A DNA stretch of 64,000 nucleotides, from assembly GCA_025266875.1 (NCBI GenBank), contig JALLLT010000003.1, positions 1,488,001-1,552,000 on the forward strand, written 5' to 3'. The translations under genes and the position numbers were made by a program. This stretch comes from Fennellomyces sp. T-0311 (Eukaryota > Mucoromycota > Mucoromycetes > Mucorales > Lichtheimiaceae). Of the stretch, positions 21,046-32,540 are shown in pieces (within the stretch, counting starts at the first letter, position 1; each line of letters starts with the position of its first letter). Under the pieces are notes generated by a model that saw only the letters and a list, made by a program, of their open reading frames with translations, made no database searches and was not told the origin of the DNA.

Positions 21046-23407
21046 TTAGTAACCTAGTGTATGCTTTGATTGATGTTGACGGCGAGGTGAGCGGGTGGAG
21101 ATACTGTTGACAGCCTTCCAGTCTTGAGGTAGGAGAAAACGGAAATCCGTGGGTAGCTCTGGCAGGTCCCAGAACGCACGCTGACAATCCATCACTTGAC
21201 GAAATGAGGCGACTGCGCCACGGTTGGGTTTGACCGACGTGAGGGTATGGTCGAATGAAGGTATTGCTTGGTCAGGAACATCAAGTAATTGGATGATGCT
21301 TGCAGCAGCAGAATTGGCAAGAGGCTCCAGCTCGTATCCGCCTTCTAAAACGAGCGCCAGTCGTCCATTGCACAGCTCTTCGGCAAGTTCTTTGACCATT
21401 TTCGTCATCAGAGCGTAGCCTCGTGGTGTAACATGATATCCTCCAAGCTATATAAAAAACACATGTTACTCTTGGATATCTTTCCTTCTATCGACCACCT
21501 GTAGACTTACGTGGGGAGAGTGGCCTTCTGCAGCATCAAAGCCTGCCGACACATAGATCTGGGTTTGTTATGTTAATCAACAGAACTGCAACTGAACTTC
21601 TTTTTTACCCACCAAGTCAGGCCTAAACTGCCGCGCAATTGGTGTCACAATATGGTAGATCGCAGCAATGAATTCAGTGTCACCCATCGGTTCTATATAT
21701 ATATATATCAGAGTGAGCAACGACTAGGGCGTTTTAACGTCGTCTCCCCTTACTTGGCTTTTCTTTGGAGGTGGAGAGGGCAATGTTCACATTCCGTCCG
21801 AGTCCGGCAGCACGACCACATTCAGCGGGCGCTCCGCTGAACGGATAAAACCGGCCTTCGTCCCACCGATGAATGGAAATATAAAGCACGTTAGGGTTAT
21901 CGTAGAATATTTGTTGCGTGCCGTTGCCATGACTGTAAAAAAAATTAAAGTTTTTGTGTACGTGAGTCTATCGCCATCTATGCACCAAACCAATACGTAC
22001 TGTATGTCCCTAAAAAAGATCACTATTGTCAGCCATCGGCCTATTGGTGAGCGGCAGACGATCTTACGTACCAATCTAAAATAAGTACTTTTTGAACGGT
22101 CGAGGCATGTTTCTTAAGAGCGGCTTGGGTTGCCACAGCAACATTGTTAAAGAAACAGTATCCCATCGCTGTATCGTCTTGTGCATGGTGCCCTGATAAA
22201 GAACGATCAGGTTTCTTTTTTCTCCCGTTTCCACAAAACAATATAAATACCTGGAGGACGAATGGCAGCAAAGCCATTCCTGATTCGACCATTGAGAATG
22301 GCGTCAGTCAAGTTTATGAGAGCGCCGGCAGAGACTCGAGCTGATAAGCTTGTATGCAAAGGGTGAAACGTGGTGTCGCCAGCTTATCGAATTTAAATAC
22401 CATGAATTCATATGGAAAGCGTTGTGATTTATATATTACCTATGCCGATTTCCCCGCAGACCATTTTCCGCCGACCGTTGTCGATGGGTTCAACGTCGGT
22501 GGTGTTCAGGAGTGCAGCGATTGAAGTGATTTTGCGAGCACGTGGGTTTGGGTCTTCTTCGTTAAAGTCGTCGTCGTTTGGACAATAGTTGCGTATATGT
22601 GCTTGGGTGTGTGCATCCGACAGTTCTGAAATGGTGGCCTCACGTGCATGTATATGCCGAACATAGCGCAAGACACTAACTGATTATTCAGTTTCGAGAA
22701 AAAGGATTAGATTATTATTTTTTTACCGATGATGATGGAGGGTATCGAATATTGATGTGATACGTTCAGGACGTTCGGGATGCGCAATCGTTGAACATGG
22801 ACAGGTGTGGAGTGCCATACGTCGGTCATGAACCAAGCCAGTATTTCTTTTTACAGGTTGGACGAAATCTTTCCAATCCTCTTTGCCGCGTGGGCCGTAG
22901 AGTGCACTGCGTTGTCTGGGTCGAACCAAGGTTTGACTAACCCAATCAGCCTGATCGGCCGGGAACCCTTCGTAATGGACAAACACAAGCTGTCCGTCCG
23001 TGTCGACCACTCGAGCGCAGTACCATTGCTTCGCAGCATCATCCGTCAATTTCACAGCCTCCACTGCATCACCCCCACGTAACTTTGTTTTCTGCTGCGC
23101 ATAGCTTGGTTCGTTCTCTTCTTCTTCTTCTTTTTCTTTTTGCGTTTTATGTATGCGCTGATCAATAAAATAAACGAAAGCTGGCGATTCATTCTCTCTC
23201 AAAAGTTTACCCAATGTGCTGCTGGACGGCGATGGTATGCATATATCATTCTTCCGAGTACGCCGTCTGCGTTTGCCAGTGGATGAAGTGGATGATACAA
23301 TGCTTGAAGGCGACAGGGGATCGGATGATATAACCTGCAATCCCGTACAACTTATATACGCTTTTTTCCTTGGTTTCGGCTTCGTACACAAAAAGAAATC
23401 TTACCAT
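21046..23407 (-). CDS. Class II histone deacetylase with N-terminal chromo-barrel/Tudor-like domain
   Basis: Predicted 591-residue enzyme, ten exons (minus): 23407-23405, 23334-22727, 22675-22440, 22340-22251, 22192-22072, 22009-22001, 21932-21754, 21692-21613, 21558-21511, 21447-21046. Phases all agree. Residues about 105-150 (WYCARVVDTDGQLVFVHYEG, then ADWV) look like a chromo-barrel/Tudor-knot domain. The deacetylase domain shows HPERPERI, IRPPGHHAQ, MGYCFFNNVAVA, LDWDIHHGNGTQ, ISIHRWDEGRFYP, SAGFDAAEGH, LGGYHVTPRG and LEGGYELEPL. These give the D-x-H and D zinc ligands and the catalytic tyrosine, as in class II enzymes (Hda1/HDAC4-6). No Arb2 domain follows; the protein ends soon after the deacetylase fold. 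A 9-nt exon encodes part of the zinc-binding motif. The start is inferred: the ATG at 23407 is followed directly by an intron, and the longer open frame upstream of exon 2 lacks an ATG. Confidence 0.85.
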
Positions 23408-25719
23408 TATACTGTAATTCTGTGGTCGTTGAGTAAGCTTTCTCTGTAGGGGGGTAAATAATGTACCAAATGATGTGATAGGAAAAGAGCAAAAAAATCA
23501 GGTCAAGTAGCAAGCAAGCAAAGAGGATACAAAAAAAGAAAAGGGGAAGCTGTTGTTTTTTCTCTTTTTGCGGGAAATGGTCGCAACCAAAAAATCCGTT
23601 GGAAGTCAGCCCGTTCGTCGGTTTTGGGCGTTGTGCTCTACTTTTTGGGCCTTGTCAAGCCCAACGCTCTTTCTACTACTAGTACCTCATCACAGAGCCG
23701 CTTCATCGTTGCTTTCTTCCACTTACCCCTTGTGCTATGCTCTCTCATTTCCTCTGTCAACCACCCCCTTTCATCTGTTTTTCGCACTCTATCTGGATCA
23801 CTCCCTAATATATCTTTTGTATACGTTTTCTTCTTTGTTCTGGTCACAAAATTCTATGGTCCCTCTCTCGGAGAATGAAAATCACCATGGAAAAGATGGA
23901 TGGCCTGGCGTCTATCTATGTATACGTTTGCTCTACTTGATCGAACAAAAAAGTGTATCCAAACAGCCCTCATGTTAATGATAGGATGCATTTCAGGAAG
24001 GCATAAATTTTTTGGTGCTGCGTGATCTATATGAGACTGCGCCAATGGAACATAGGCTCAGGTTTTTTTGTTGCATATTTTTTTGACAGAAAAAAAAATA
24101 AAGCAATAGAGACAGCACACTTGCATAAGGAGGCCTTTGCATCGGAAAAGCGGGTACTATGAATAAAATTTAACGCCTGATAAGGATTTGTTTTTCCTCT
24201 CTTCGTTGTCATTATCGTTTCCGGTTGTTTGACTCTTTTGTCGGACCTGGATAAATGCACAACCGGCCATTAGAATATATCCAATCGTCTTCAAGAACAG
24301 ATGTTATTCATCAATGTCAAAAAGTCTTTTGTCGTGATGATAGTAATAGTTTTGCAAGAGTATACTCCAACAAGTAAAAAAAAACGACCTGTTGTTATAA
24401 TACACGATTTGTAAGAAAAAAGTCATGGCTATATCTGCCGAGATTTAAGGGGCGCATCTAGTAATTGGTAATGATGCAATTCCGTATTACATGTGGACAC
24501 TCTCATGAAAAAAAACATGTATGCAATGGCAACAATGAACGCATAGACACATCCTTGAAAATAAAGGGCTTTTGTCTAATATGACCAAAAAAGTAAAATT
24601 TTCCGCATGACTACCATTTACTTGGATCTGATAAAAAAGTTCTTCACATACATCATCCTGTCTTTCCAATATGATTATTTTTGCGGGGCTTGTTTTCTTT
24701 CCAAACGTGTTTCATTAATGGATCTATTATTATATATAAATCCTCTTTGACTTATTGAAACGAGCACAGTTTCTATGCTCGTTCATCGACAAGTGACGCT
24801 ATTACTTGCATCACAGCACTTCATTTAGATATGTAGCTCTATTACCGACAATGTGATTGCAAGAATAAACACCAGTAATGATTGAAACATCCAAACGTAG
24901 CAACTTACTAATAATATAACATCTGACAGCGTCGATAATGAGAGCCCCCTTGCTACACAGCATAATGATATTAGACAATGAAATTCCTTACACTTTACTA
25001 CGAGCTATCTATGCAAATATAATTGCTACGAAGGCGAGATCGAGTGTCCTATTTTACCGTTTGAATCTACGTTCTATAAATAAAGATACCAGGTAGAATA
25101 TGCGAAAAGATTCCAAAATGATTTTAATGCATCGAACTCTAATTTTATTCGAACGCAACAGCAACTTAAGCTTGATTGCACTGAGTAAGCAACAGTGCTT
25201 AAAAAATGACTATGCAGATAGTACTTGCGCATCAAATTTTGGGGATGCAGGTTATTGGAATAAAGTATATCCTTCCGTTATGATGGCATTATGACCTGCT
25301 TGAGTGCGTTGCGTTCTTTGTAAGCATACAAACCTGGGAAAGTGGATCCTATTTCTGTCGTGTAGATTCAAAATTACACAGGCAGTATGCAATTTTGAGA
25401 TGCATCAACATTGATTTTACGAGATTTACATAGCGACATTATTCAACTATTGATACAGCTGTTAGGAAGCTGAAGCTTTTTCCCATAATTGTTGGTAACG
25501 GGTAACACTGGATAGACGAAACACTTTTTACGAATATGCTGTCCGGCTGATTCTGATTCATACCTTCTTTTTTTTGGCCAACTGAAAGGTGCATATATGT
25601 GAAAGTGAATATGAAAAAGTACATTCTGGCCAATATAGGTGCTGATAGGATCCAATTTACATCCTGATATTGATTGTGCACAGGACGATCGTGCCGTTAA
25701 GGTGTTGGTACGCAAAGTA
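23408..25719. other. Upstream region of the HDAC gene and AT-rich intergenic DNA
   Basis: The segment 23550-23890 is unusually pyrimidine-rich on the plus strand, and its 141-codon open frame looks like composition rather than protein. The rest is AT-rich with no motif-bearing frame or RNA gene. Confidence 0.5.
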
Positions 25720-26100
25720 CTAGATGCAAACCGGTGGGATAAATGATGCCCTGCTTACGTTTGCGTGAGTTATATCACTTTTACGAAATTCCAACTTTTT
25801 CGTCAATCGACGGCACGATTTCTGTATACTTGCCCGACGTGCAAGATTAATAAATCCTATCATTCTTCCAACCTTCATATGAACATGACCCAGTATCCGT
25901 ATCGACTTTATAAGTTGCTGCAATTGTTGAAAGTCTGTGTCATCAGGTCTGAGCGTTGTATCGCCAGCTGCCCTGGGAAACGCGTCCAAGGTTTTGTACA
26001 ACCAACACAGGACTAAAAAGTCATTAATGTTGGGGTACGTAGTTCTAAACTTCCATTTACGACCACCGACACCCGTCCCAGCATGTTGCTGTGTAACATA
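25720..26100 (-). other. Unassigned 126-codon open frame
   Basis: An uninterrupted minus-strand frame with protein-like composition contains WKFRTTYPNINDFLVLCWLY, then KTLDAFPRAAGD and QQLIKSIRILGHVHMKVGRM. It begins just after a TGA without an initiator ATG at its head; internal ATGs give about 42 codons. It may be an exon of an unknown gene or a relic. I recognise no family. Confidence 0.3.
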
Positions 26101-28790
26101 TCACCCACGAGGTCCAATTAGCATTAATTTTTATCCAGATCGTTTTCATTTCAGAAAAAAAAAAATTATTTGGGTCGTCAAAATCAGCGCACGCTATGGT
26201 TTCTTTACTTAAGGTCAAAAAATAAGCCAAATATCATTATAGAAATTAAAGTTTGGCTTTAACCGTAAAGGTCACAAAAAATGCTCAAATATTTATGTTT
26301 AAGTGTTGCCAAGGAAGGAGTGAAACTTTACTAGCCTTTGTCGGCATTCAAATGCCCATCTAATCTTTGTACTTTGGCAGCCACGCACGTACAGCAATCC
26401 TTTACGTTTTGCTTCTGCCTGATGGTATCCTAGTAAGTCGGCTCTTACTTATCGAAGAGTACCACGTTTATTTGTACTGAATTACTAATGCAGCATGCAT
26501 AGAACATTGCGAATCAATGTAAAAACCAAATGTTTGCTTGCATACTAATTGGTTCTATATTTGTCATAGTGGCCACTGCTTGTATTATAAGCAGCAGTGT
26601 ATGTACGTATATTCAAAGTGTATACAGCGGCTAACGCATGAGTCAACAATGAATGGTACTATTCTTTCGCTTTTTCTTGATTAAGTATTACATCTTCTGT
26701 CATGACCGGTTCATGAAGTAGAAATCCTCAGACTTGCTATTATGAGTCAGATCATTATGTATCCATAACTTGCAGTTTTACATGACAATACTAGAGAATT
26801 TACGTAAGGTTTTAACAGTACAAAGCGTATACGGAAAATACTATAGTACTTCTCACTGTAAAAAGATTGGAATAAGGGCGACTTTATAAATTTTAGAGGA
26901 AAATTGCCGTTACTCCATTTCTTTTACAGTATTGGTGATGGGGAGATATACTCCAATCGTACGTAATGTAATATTTCAAAATAAACATACAGCTTTTATA
27001 CGTGGAGCATAAATTTTCCGCATATGTACCTAAAAAGCAAGTCTAGTCAATTATACCGTTTGATTTATGCGATCTATTATAGAGTTGTCGCTTGATTTTA
27101 TCGCTGTTAGCCAACACGATGAGGTCCTCTCTTATTCTTCAATCGATATCCCATTCATACGTTTTTGGTCGGTGATACTTTAAATTGTGGAAGGATATTG
27201 CACAGTAGTTTGAATCGCTTACACATTTAGGGTTGTTTTCGACAGTTTGTCCACAAGCTCTTTTTGAAGTGATTTAGTTGTCCAGATTCTGTCTGTGATT
27301 ACATATGCCGAAATTAATGCTGGTATACAGATGTTATACACATCCACCCCTTAGGATGTCCTTGTTGCACTGAGATGCCGCAGAAAACGTGCAACCGGGC
27401 TTGAGAAGCACCATCCAATATATTTCTTCTTCAGGGCACTACAGTATCATCTGTAGTTCTTGTACATTTGATCATGATTGATAACATGCACATATACGCA
27501 TATTGAATAGAACTTTTGTATCGTCGCACTTTTCAAGCGACGGCTGTTCATCGAAAGAGGGCAGTTACATCTGGTATATTCACGTATATATGTAGTAAGT
27601 GACATACTTTTACCAGTACGCATATGATATTTTTAACAAGCGATATTACTCTATGATTAGGATACCAACCATTATGCCTGTACCTAGCAAGTGTTGAGAG
27701 CAGCGAGATAATATGATAAGGTAGGACCCTGTGTATACCCAGGCGCGCGACCCCAATACCACGCATTGCACTTTATTGGTGGAGCATTTATATGCGATGC
27801 CAATGCAGCTGTATGCAGATGGTTAATGGTGCTCCTCATTATTGCTCTTTTTCGAGACAGGAAGGATGCGTTTGTAATATAGGATCTTTTAAGCGAAGGT
27901 TCAATATAATTTAAAGTTGAAGGTTGAAAACGAAAAGTAAGCATTCTTGTGGAGGTGAATTTTTTCGCAGCACCATCTGACCCAGTGGCTTCAGTGGCAA
28001 AATCTCAAATGTGTACGTAGCTGAGGACTTGAAACCATATATCAGAAACTATATGCACTCGGTTCAAAGTAGAAACGCATACCAAATGCCTTGAGATACT
28101 TATATACAATGACTAAGCATACCAGCACGGATCTGGAGCAAAAAATAATTATTCATCTAAAAGTATCCAACAAGCTAGGCGTTACGTACCGCGTAAATAT
28201 TGCTCAAAGTAGCATCCCGGTGACTTGACCCGGTACGAGCCCCATATTTTCAGGATGCAATGACATTTTCAAGTGGGATAAATGTGGACAAAACAGATAC
28301 ATATATCGACCATGATACGTAATCTCGAGCGAGGAGATGGTGTTTGCAAAATATAGCGCAAAAGCAAACGATCTGTTTCTCTGTGAAAAGTTCATGGATT
28401 GTTGGATCTGTAGCAACGCTTTAACGATACGCACTTTTGTTTACTTTAATTGAGAGCGTATAATACACAAAGTCACTCATTATCGCTGTAAAAGCATGTA
28501 CGGTTACATGTGGTTGGGGATCTATTTTATTTTCGTTTTCTTGGCTCTTACGTACAAAAACGTTTCGGATTCTAAGTAATGATTGATCTGTCATGTGTGT
28601 GGGTCATTTCCGAGCAACAATACTGTGACAACATCCATTATGCGGAAGGTCATGCTTTAGGAAAAAGATCACATTGAAGGAGCCATGAAGAAAAACGAGT
28701 ATTTGCCTCGAAAAGTTTGAAAATGCTTTAATATGCAAGAAGAGATGCGGGATGAGGTTTGAGGTGTGGTGTGTGGGGGATATAATATGC
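26101..28790. other. AT-rich intergenic DNA, no supported gene
   Basis: About 2.7 kb without recognisable genes, RNA genes or clear repeats. Open frames are short and lack splice-consistent extensions. Confidence 0.5.
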
Positions 28791-30068
28791 TTAAGCAACG
28801 ATACGAAGGTCCTGCTTCCGATCTTTCGCATAAACGTCCTTGTACTTGTTGAACACATCCTCTAATCCAGCTATATACTGATTCTGAATCTCAACCAGTT
28901 GTTCTTGTGTTGGTTCCGTCTGACCCTTTTCCAACTTTGGAACCGGAATAGGCTTACCCACTATAACATTTTGGATCAGATTTGACTTTGGGGGGAGGGG
29001 GCTCACAAGGGTCCCATGACTTACCAACAGTAACGATGGGGTGTCTGAACGGGATAATCCCCACATCATCTACAAAGGTTTGGGGATTAGTCAATGAGCT
29101 CTTTTGAAAAAAACAGCATAGATACGTTACAGTTGAAGATCCCACGAGCATGGAAGAGTGGCAAGGTGAATCCAAGCAAGGATTGCATTTTCTTTTGAAG
29201 CTTCCAAAGCGTGGAACCTTGATCGTTATCGACTTGTTCGTAGAGATCGTTCTCACCGAACGAAAAGACAGGAACGAGCGATGCATTGCATTTGATGGCC
29301 AGACGGATAAATCCAAGCCGACGCTTCAGGGTCAGATCGGTAATGCCAGGGCGCGCATCTAATGACTCCGCTGCCCCACCAACGACAATGACAATTGATC
29401 GTCCAGGTCCCGACGACAAGATCGCTTCACACGATTGTCGGGAGACGGATGCCATGCCCAGCGATAGAATCAAGTCGCGATAAAGAGGTAGTCGAAAGTT
29501 GCTGGACAATCAATTCAGAATAACAAACGAAATTGAGTGCCTGTTTGTTTACCTGGCTAATGTTAATAAGGACGGCACAATGCCGGGGAATTGGTCAGAG
29601 AAGCCTGTTGCCTCGGTGCCAAAGTTGGCAAACGCGCCCATGGAGATAATTCCGTGGGGATGGTAACCAAACACGTAGTTTCCAGTCGGCTCCAAATCTT
29701 GCTCCTAATTGTTGTCACTGTATCAGTTTCTTTTATCGCGTCTTCCTTCTGTATAACCATACTTTGATGAGTTTGACAGGGAAATAATCCACAAAGTACT
29801 TCCACAGCTTCCACCGTCTGGGCCAATCGAAGCGACGACCGCCGCTCTCGGGCGCCTTGTCCATGTACAAAAAGGTAACATAGGCGCACAATAATGGCCA
29901 CAGGAACGGCATAGTGAAGCAGTAGGCGAATATGACGAGGCACATGAACAGCAGGAAGACCCATGTGCAGACTGCAAACATTTGCATTCGTCGTTCAAGC
30001 GGAATGCCGCGCAGGGGGGCCCAGCGGACGGGCGGCGGTGAGTCGGGGTCTTGTTGTTTGTCGTTCAT
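28791..30068 (-). CDS. Diacylglycerol O-acyltransferase type 2 (DGAT2 family)
   Basis: Predicted 347-residue enzyme in five exons (minus): 30068-29763, 29704-29553, 29501-29131, 29069-29025, 28960-28791. A hydrophobic hairpin spans about residues 30-69 (MFAVCTWVFLLFMCLVIFAY and on). It is followed by KYFVDYFPVKLIK and the catalytic GYHPHGIISMGAFANF block, with HPHG at 117-120. LYRDLILSLGMASVSR, IVIVVGGAAESLDA, RLGFIRLAIK, LVPVFSFGENDLYEQV and GIIPFRHPIVTVVGKPIPVP follow in the order of the DGAT2 family, and length is typical of yeast Dga1. The enzyme transfers acyl-CoA to diacylglycerol at the ER or lipid droplet, making triacylglycerol. A related monoacylglycerol or wax acyltransferase activity cannot be excluded from sequence. 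The start (ATGAACGACAAACAACAAG) is 305 bp from the divergent hydrolase gene. Confidence 0.93.
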
Positions 30069-30373
30069 AGCAAAGGGAAAGTAGAGTGAGGGGAAAGAGA
30101 GTAAGCTAAAAAAGAAAAAAGGCGCTGGGGAGGGGTCTATTTAGAGTTATGGCAACATCTGTGAAGAAATGCTTGGCTATTTTTTATATAATTTTTTCAC
30201 ATGATCAGTTTCATATAACGGATTATTACTGCGCACGCGCACCGCGTGCTCTCAGGAAGAGCCCATCGCGGAGAGCGGGTTTTCTATTTCGCATTAAGAC
30301 AACTCCAAGGCCCTGGAGCCCGTCACCCGGTTCGCTTCCCGCTTCCAGCTTGCCCCTTTAACCTCTACTCACA
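30069..30373. promoter_or_regulatory. Divergent promoter between DGAT2 and the hydrolase gene
   Basis: The 305-bp region serves both start codons. It contains an AT-rich core (TTTTTATATAATTTTTTC) and a GC-rich near-palindrome (GCGCACGCGCACCGCGTGC) near 30232-30250. Pyrimidine tracts precede each start. Coregulation of the two lipid genes is plausible but unproven. Confidence 0.5.
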
Positions 30374-32270
30374 ATGTTTGCTCTCATTGCCTCGCTGGCC
30401 GCCGCGGGCTACATTCTAACCGTGGTGTTCTTTGGCCTGCTCTCCGTTGTGGCATTCAACAAACAAATCTCCCAGCAAATCTTCGAGGGAAGCGCGTACT
30501 TGCGCCGTTTTCTCATTATGACTGATGTTCTTGCCTCCACCCTGAGTGAACTTCCTCTGCATCTCATTGTCCTCAAGTTTGTTATTCTGAAGCTTACCCA
30601 GCTCTTGGGAGGATTCGGTAAAGAAGCTCGAGAACCCTATGAACAAATAGTTTCAATACCAACATAGCACGGTTTCGTAGGTTACACACTTGCATGGCTG
30701 CTTAAACCAGTGGATTTGCTTAGCATGGTCGGCTTGGGCTTACTGTTTGCGGAGAGCTGGAAAGAGGATGCCGTGGTCGAAGAAGCTATCAAGGACCTGG
30801 CTGGAGGCGATCCCGTAGACTCTGTCGAGAGCATCATGAGGTAAAATCATGACAAATACGAATTCGATAATAAGGAGTGCTTATTTCTTTATCACAGTTT
30901 GGGTTACTTAAAGCGTATCGCCAATCCTACATGGACGCCGCGTGACATTGTCTTGTATCCCAATAGTACGTTTTTTTTCTCTGTCTATTGTTCGAGATTA
31001 ACGGATGCTTTTGTAGTCGGTTACGCGACCAACGAGGAAATAACAGAAGCCATTGCGTTGACGAACGACTACGATCAACCACGAAAGATGTCGCTTGATA
31101 TCTACAAATGGACCAAGGCGCCTAAAAGCTCGGGACTGCGGCCCGTCTTGGTTCGTTGTACACACAATGAAAAGCCTTCGCTTTCCCAATAAGCTCATGT
31201 GATTATTTGCAAAAAAAGGTACACATCCATGGCGGAGCTTGGCGCGTCGGCAGCAAAAACTTTCTGTACCCGCATGAAAAGACCCTGTTGACCGAAGATA
31301 ACTGGGTAAAAGGATCTGACCGCAGGGCGCTCTCGGAAATGCTTACATGGACGTGTAGATTGTGGTGAACATTGGGTATCGACTGGCACCCAAGAACCCG
31401 TACCCGACACATCTGATTGATGTCAAGCGAGCATTGCGTTACATCAAAAGATGTATTAGCGTATTCGGCGGCGATCCTAATTTTATCGTTCTCTCAGGTA
31501 ATTAAATCGCTCGTATTCCGAGCTCAGCATAGCGTGTGAGAACGTGCAGTCATAAAGGAGTGGATAAATGGATAACTGATATCACTATCATCATCAGGTG
31601 ATTCTGCCGGTGGCCATCTCGCTGCCATGGCTGCACTTACGGCTAACGAACCCGAATACCAGCCTGGTAATGTCGCTTACAGAGTCTGGCAGCATCTAGT
31701 TTTTCTTTCTCATGCGTCTGTCCCTAGGCTTCGAGGATGCGGATACAACTGTAAAGGGAGTCATTTCTATCAATGGTGTCCTGGATATCCATAGCGATCA
31801 TACGCGCGGCCTGTACTTCACGCGTAGAGTGGCAATGAAGGATACCATTGATACCGCGTTCCTCAGCAAGCATTCGCCTGTCGATCTTGTGGATAAGGCA
31901 AAGCAGACAGGCAAACTGGTTCCGTTCCTTGTGGTTACCGGCGATAGGGATGCCGTGGTCGACTGTTCCATTGGAAAGCGATTTAAGCACGTATATGACC
32001 AAGGTAAGCTTTTATTGATCCTAGCCGAAACCTCTGTGTTTCTGACAATCAAGCAGCTATTGGCGAGAAGGCTGTATCCTCCTCCTGTACGCTTGTACAG
32101 CTCCCAGTAAGTTTACATAATCAACTCTATACATGACAAATAAGCTTATATATTTTCTTTCGAAACAGGCTGCGCATCACATATGCCATCTCAGCTGGTC
32201 GCCACGCGGTATCTACGTTTCACGTCTGACTCAGGTGTGGTGCCAGCAGTTGTATAGCAAAAGCAAATAA
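30374..32270 (+). CDS. Membrane-anchored alpha/beta hydrolase (HSL/AADAC-like esterase or lipase)
   Basis: Predicted 443-residue protein in ten exons: 30374-30617, 30681-30840, 30898-30965, 31017-31150, 31219-31305, 31359-31497, 31598-31666, 31728-32003, 32054-32106, 32169-32270. Every junction keeps frame. The N-terminus (MFALIASLAAAGYILTVVFF and on) is a membrane anchor. The oxyanion motif VHIHGGAWRVGS, the NIGYRLAPKNPYP block and the nucleophile elbow SGDSAGGHLAAM mark the alpha/beta hydrolase-3 family. GDRDAVVD supplies the likely acid, and the last exon supplies histidines (AAHHICHL). The serine codon lies just past an intron that splits SG|DSAGG. Such enzymes hydrolyse acylglycerols or small esters at the ER. 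Facing DGAT2 across a short promoter suggests neutral-lipid turnover; that link is inference. Confidence 0.85.
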
Positions 32271-32540
32271 GCACCCTGTATATCCATTTCGCAAGTGAAA
32301 AAAAAAGAGAGAGTAAATTTATGTGATGGAAGAGACGGAAGGAGATGGCTTTTTTTGGTGAAGAAAATAGCAAGATGCAAACGCAACATGTGAAAAAAAA
32401 AAGAGACATCTAATGTTAAAAGAAGGATCAACCAATGGAATCTAGGAGAGTTATGTCGACAAGTAGACCAAAAAAAGAGGGAAAAACTATCTGGACGAGC
32501 CATCTTTTTGGACGACAAATCAGTCTTTGTTGTGTGCTAT

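Noticed and set aside
23389..23391. Start of the HDAC at 23391
   Set aside because: That position is TTG, not ATG. The ATG at 23407 followed by an intron into exon 2 is the better model.
23579..23978. 141-codon plus-strand frame with hydrophobic runs
   Set aside because: The DNA is a pyrimidine-rich tract upstream of the HDAC gene. The hydrophobic residues reflect T/C codons, with no family resemblance.
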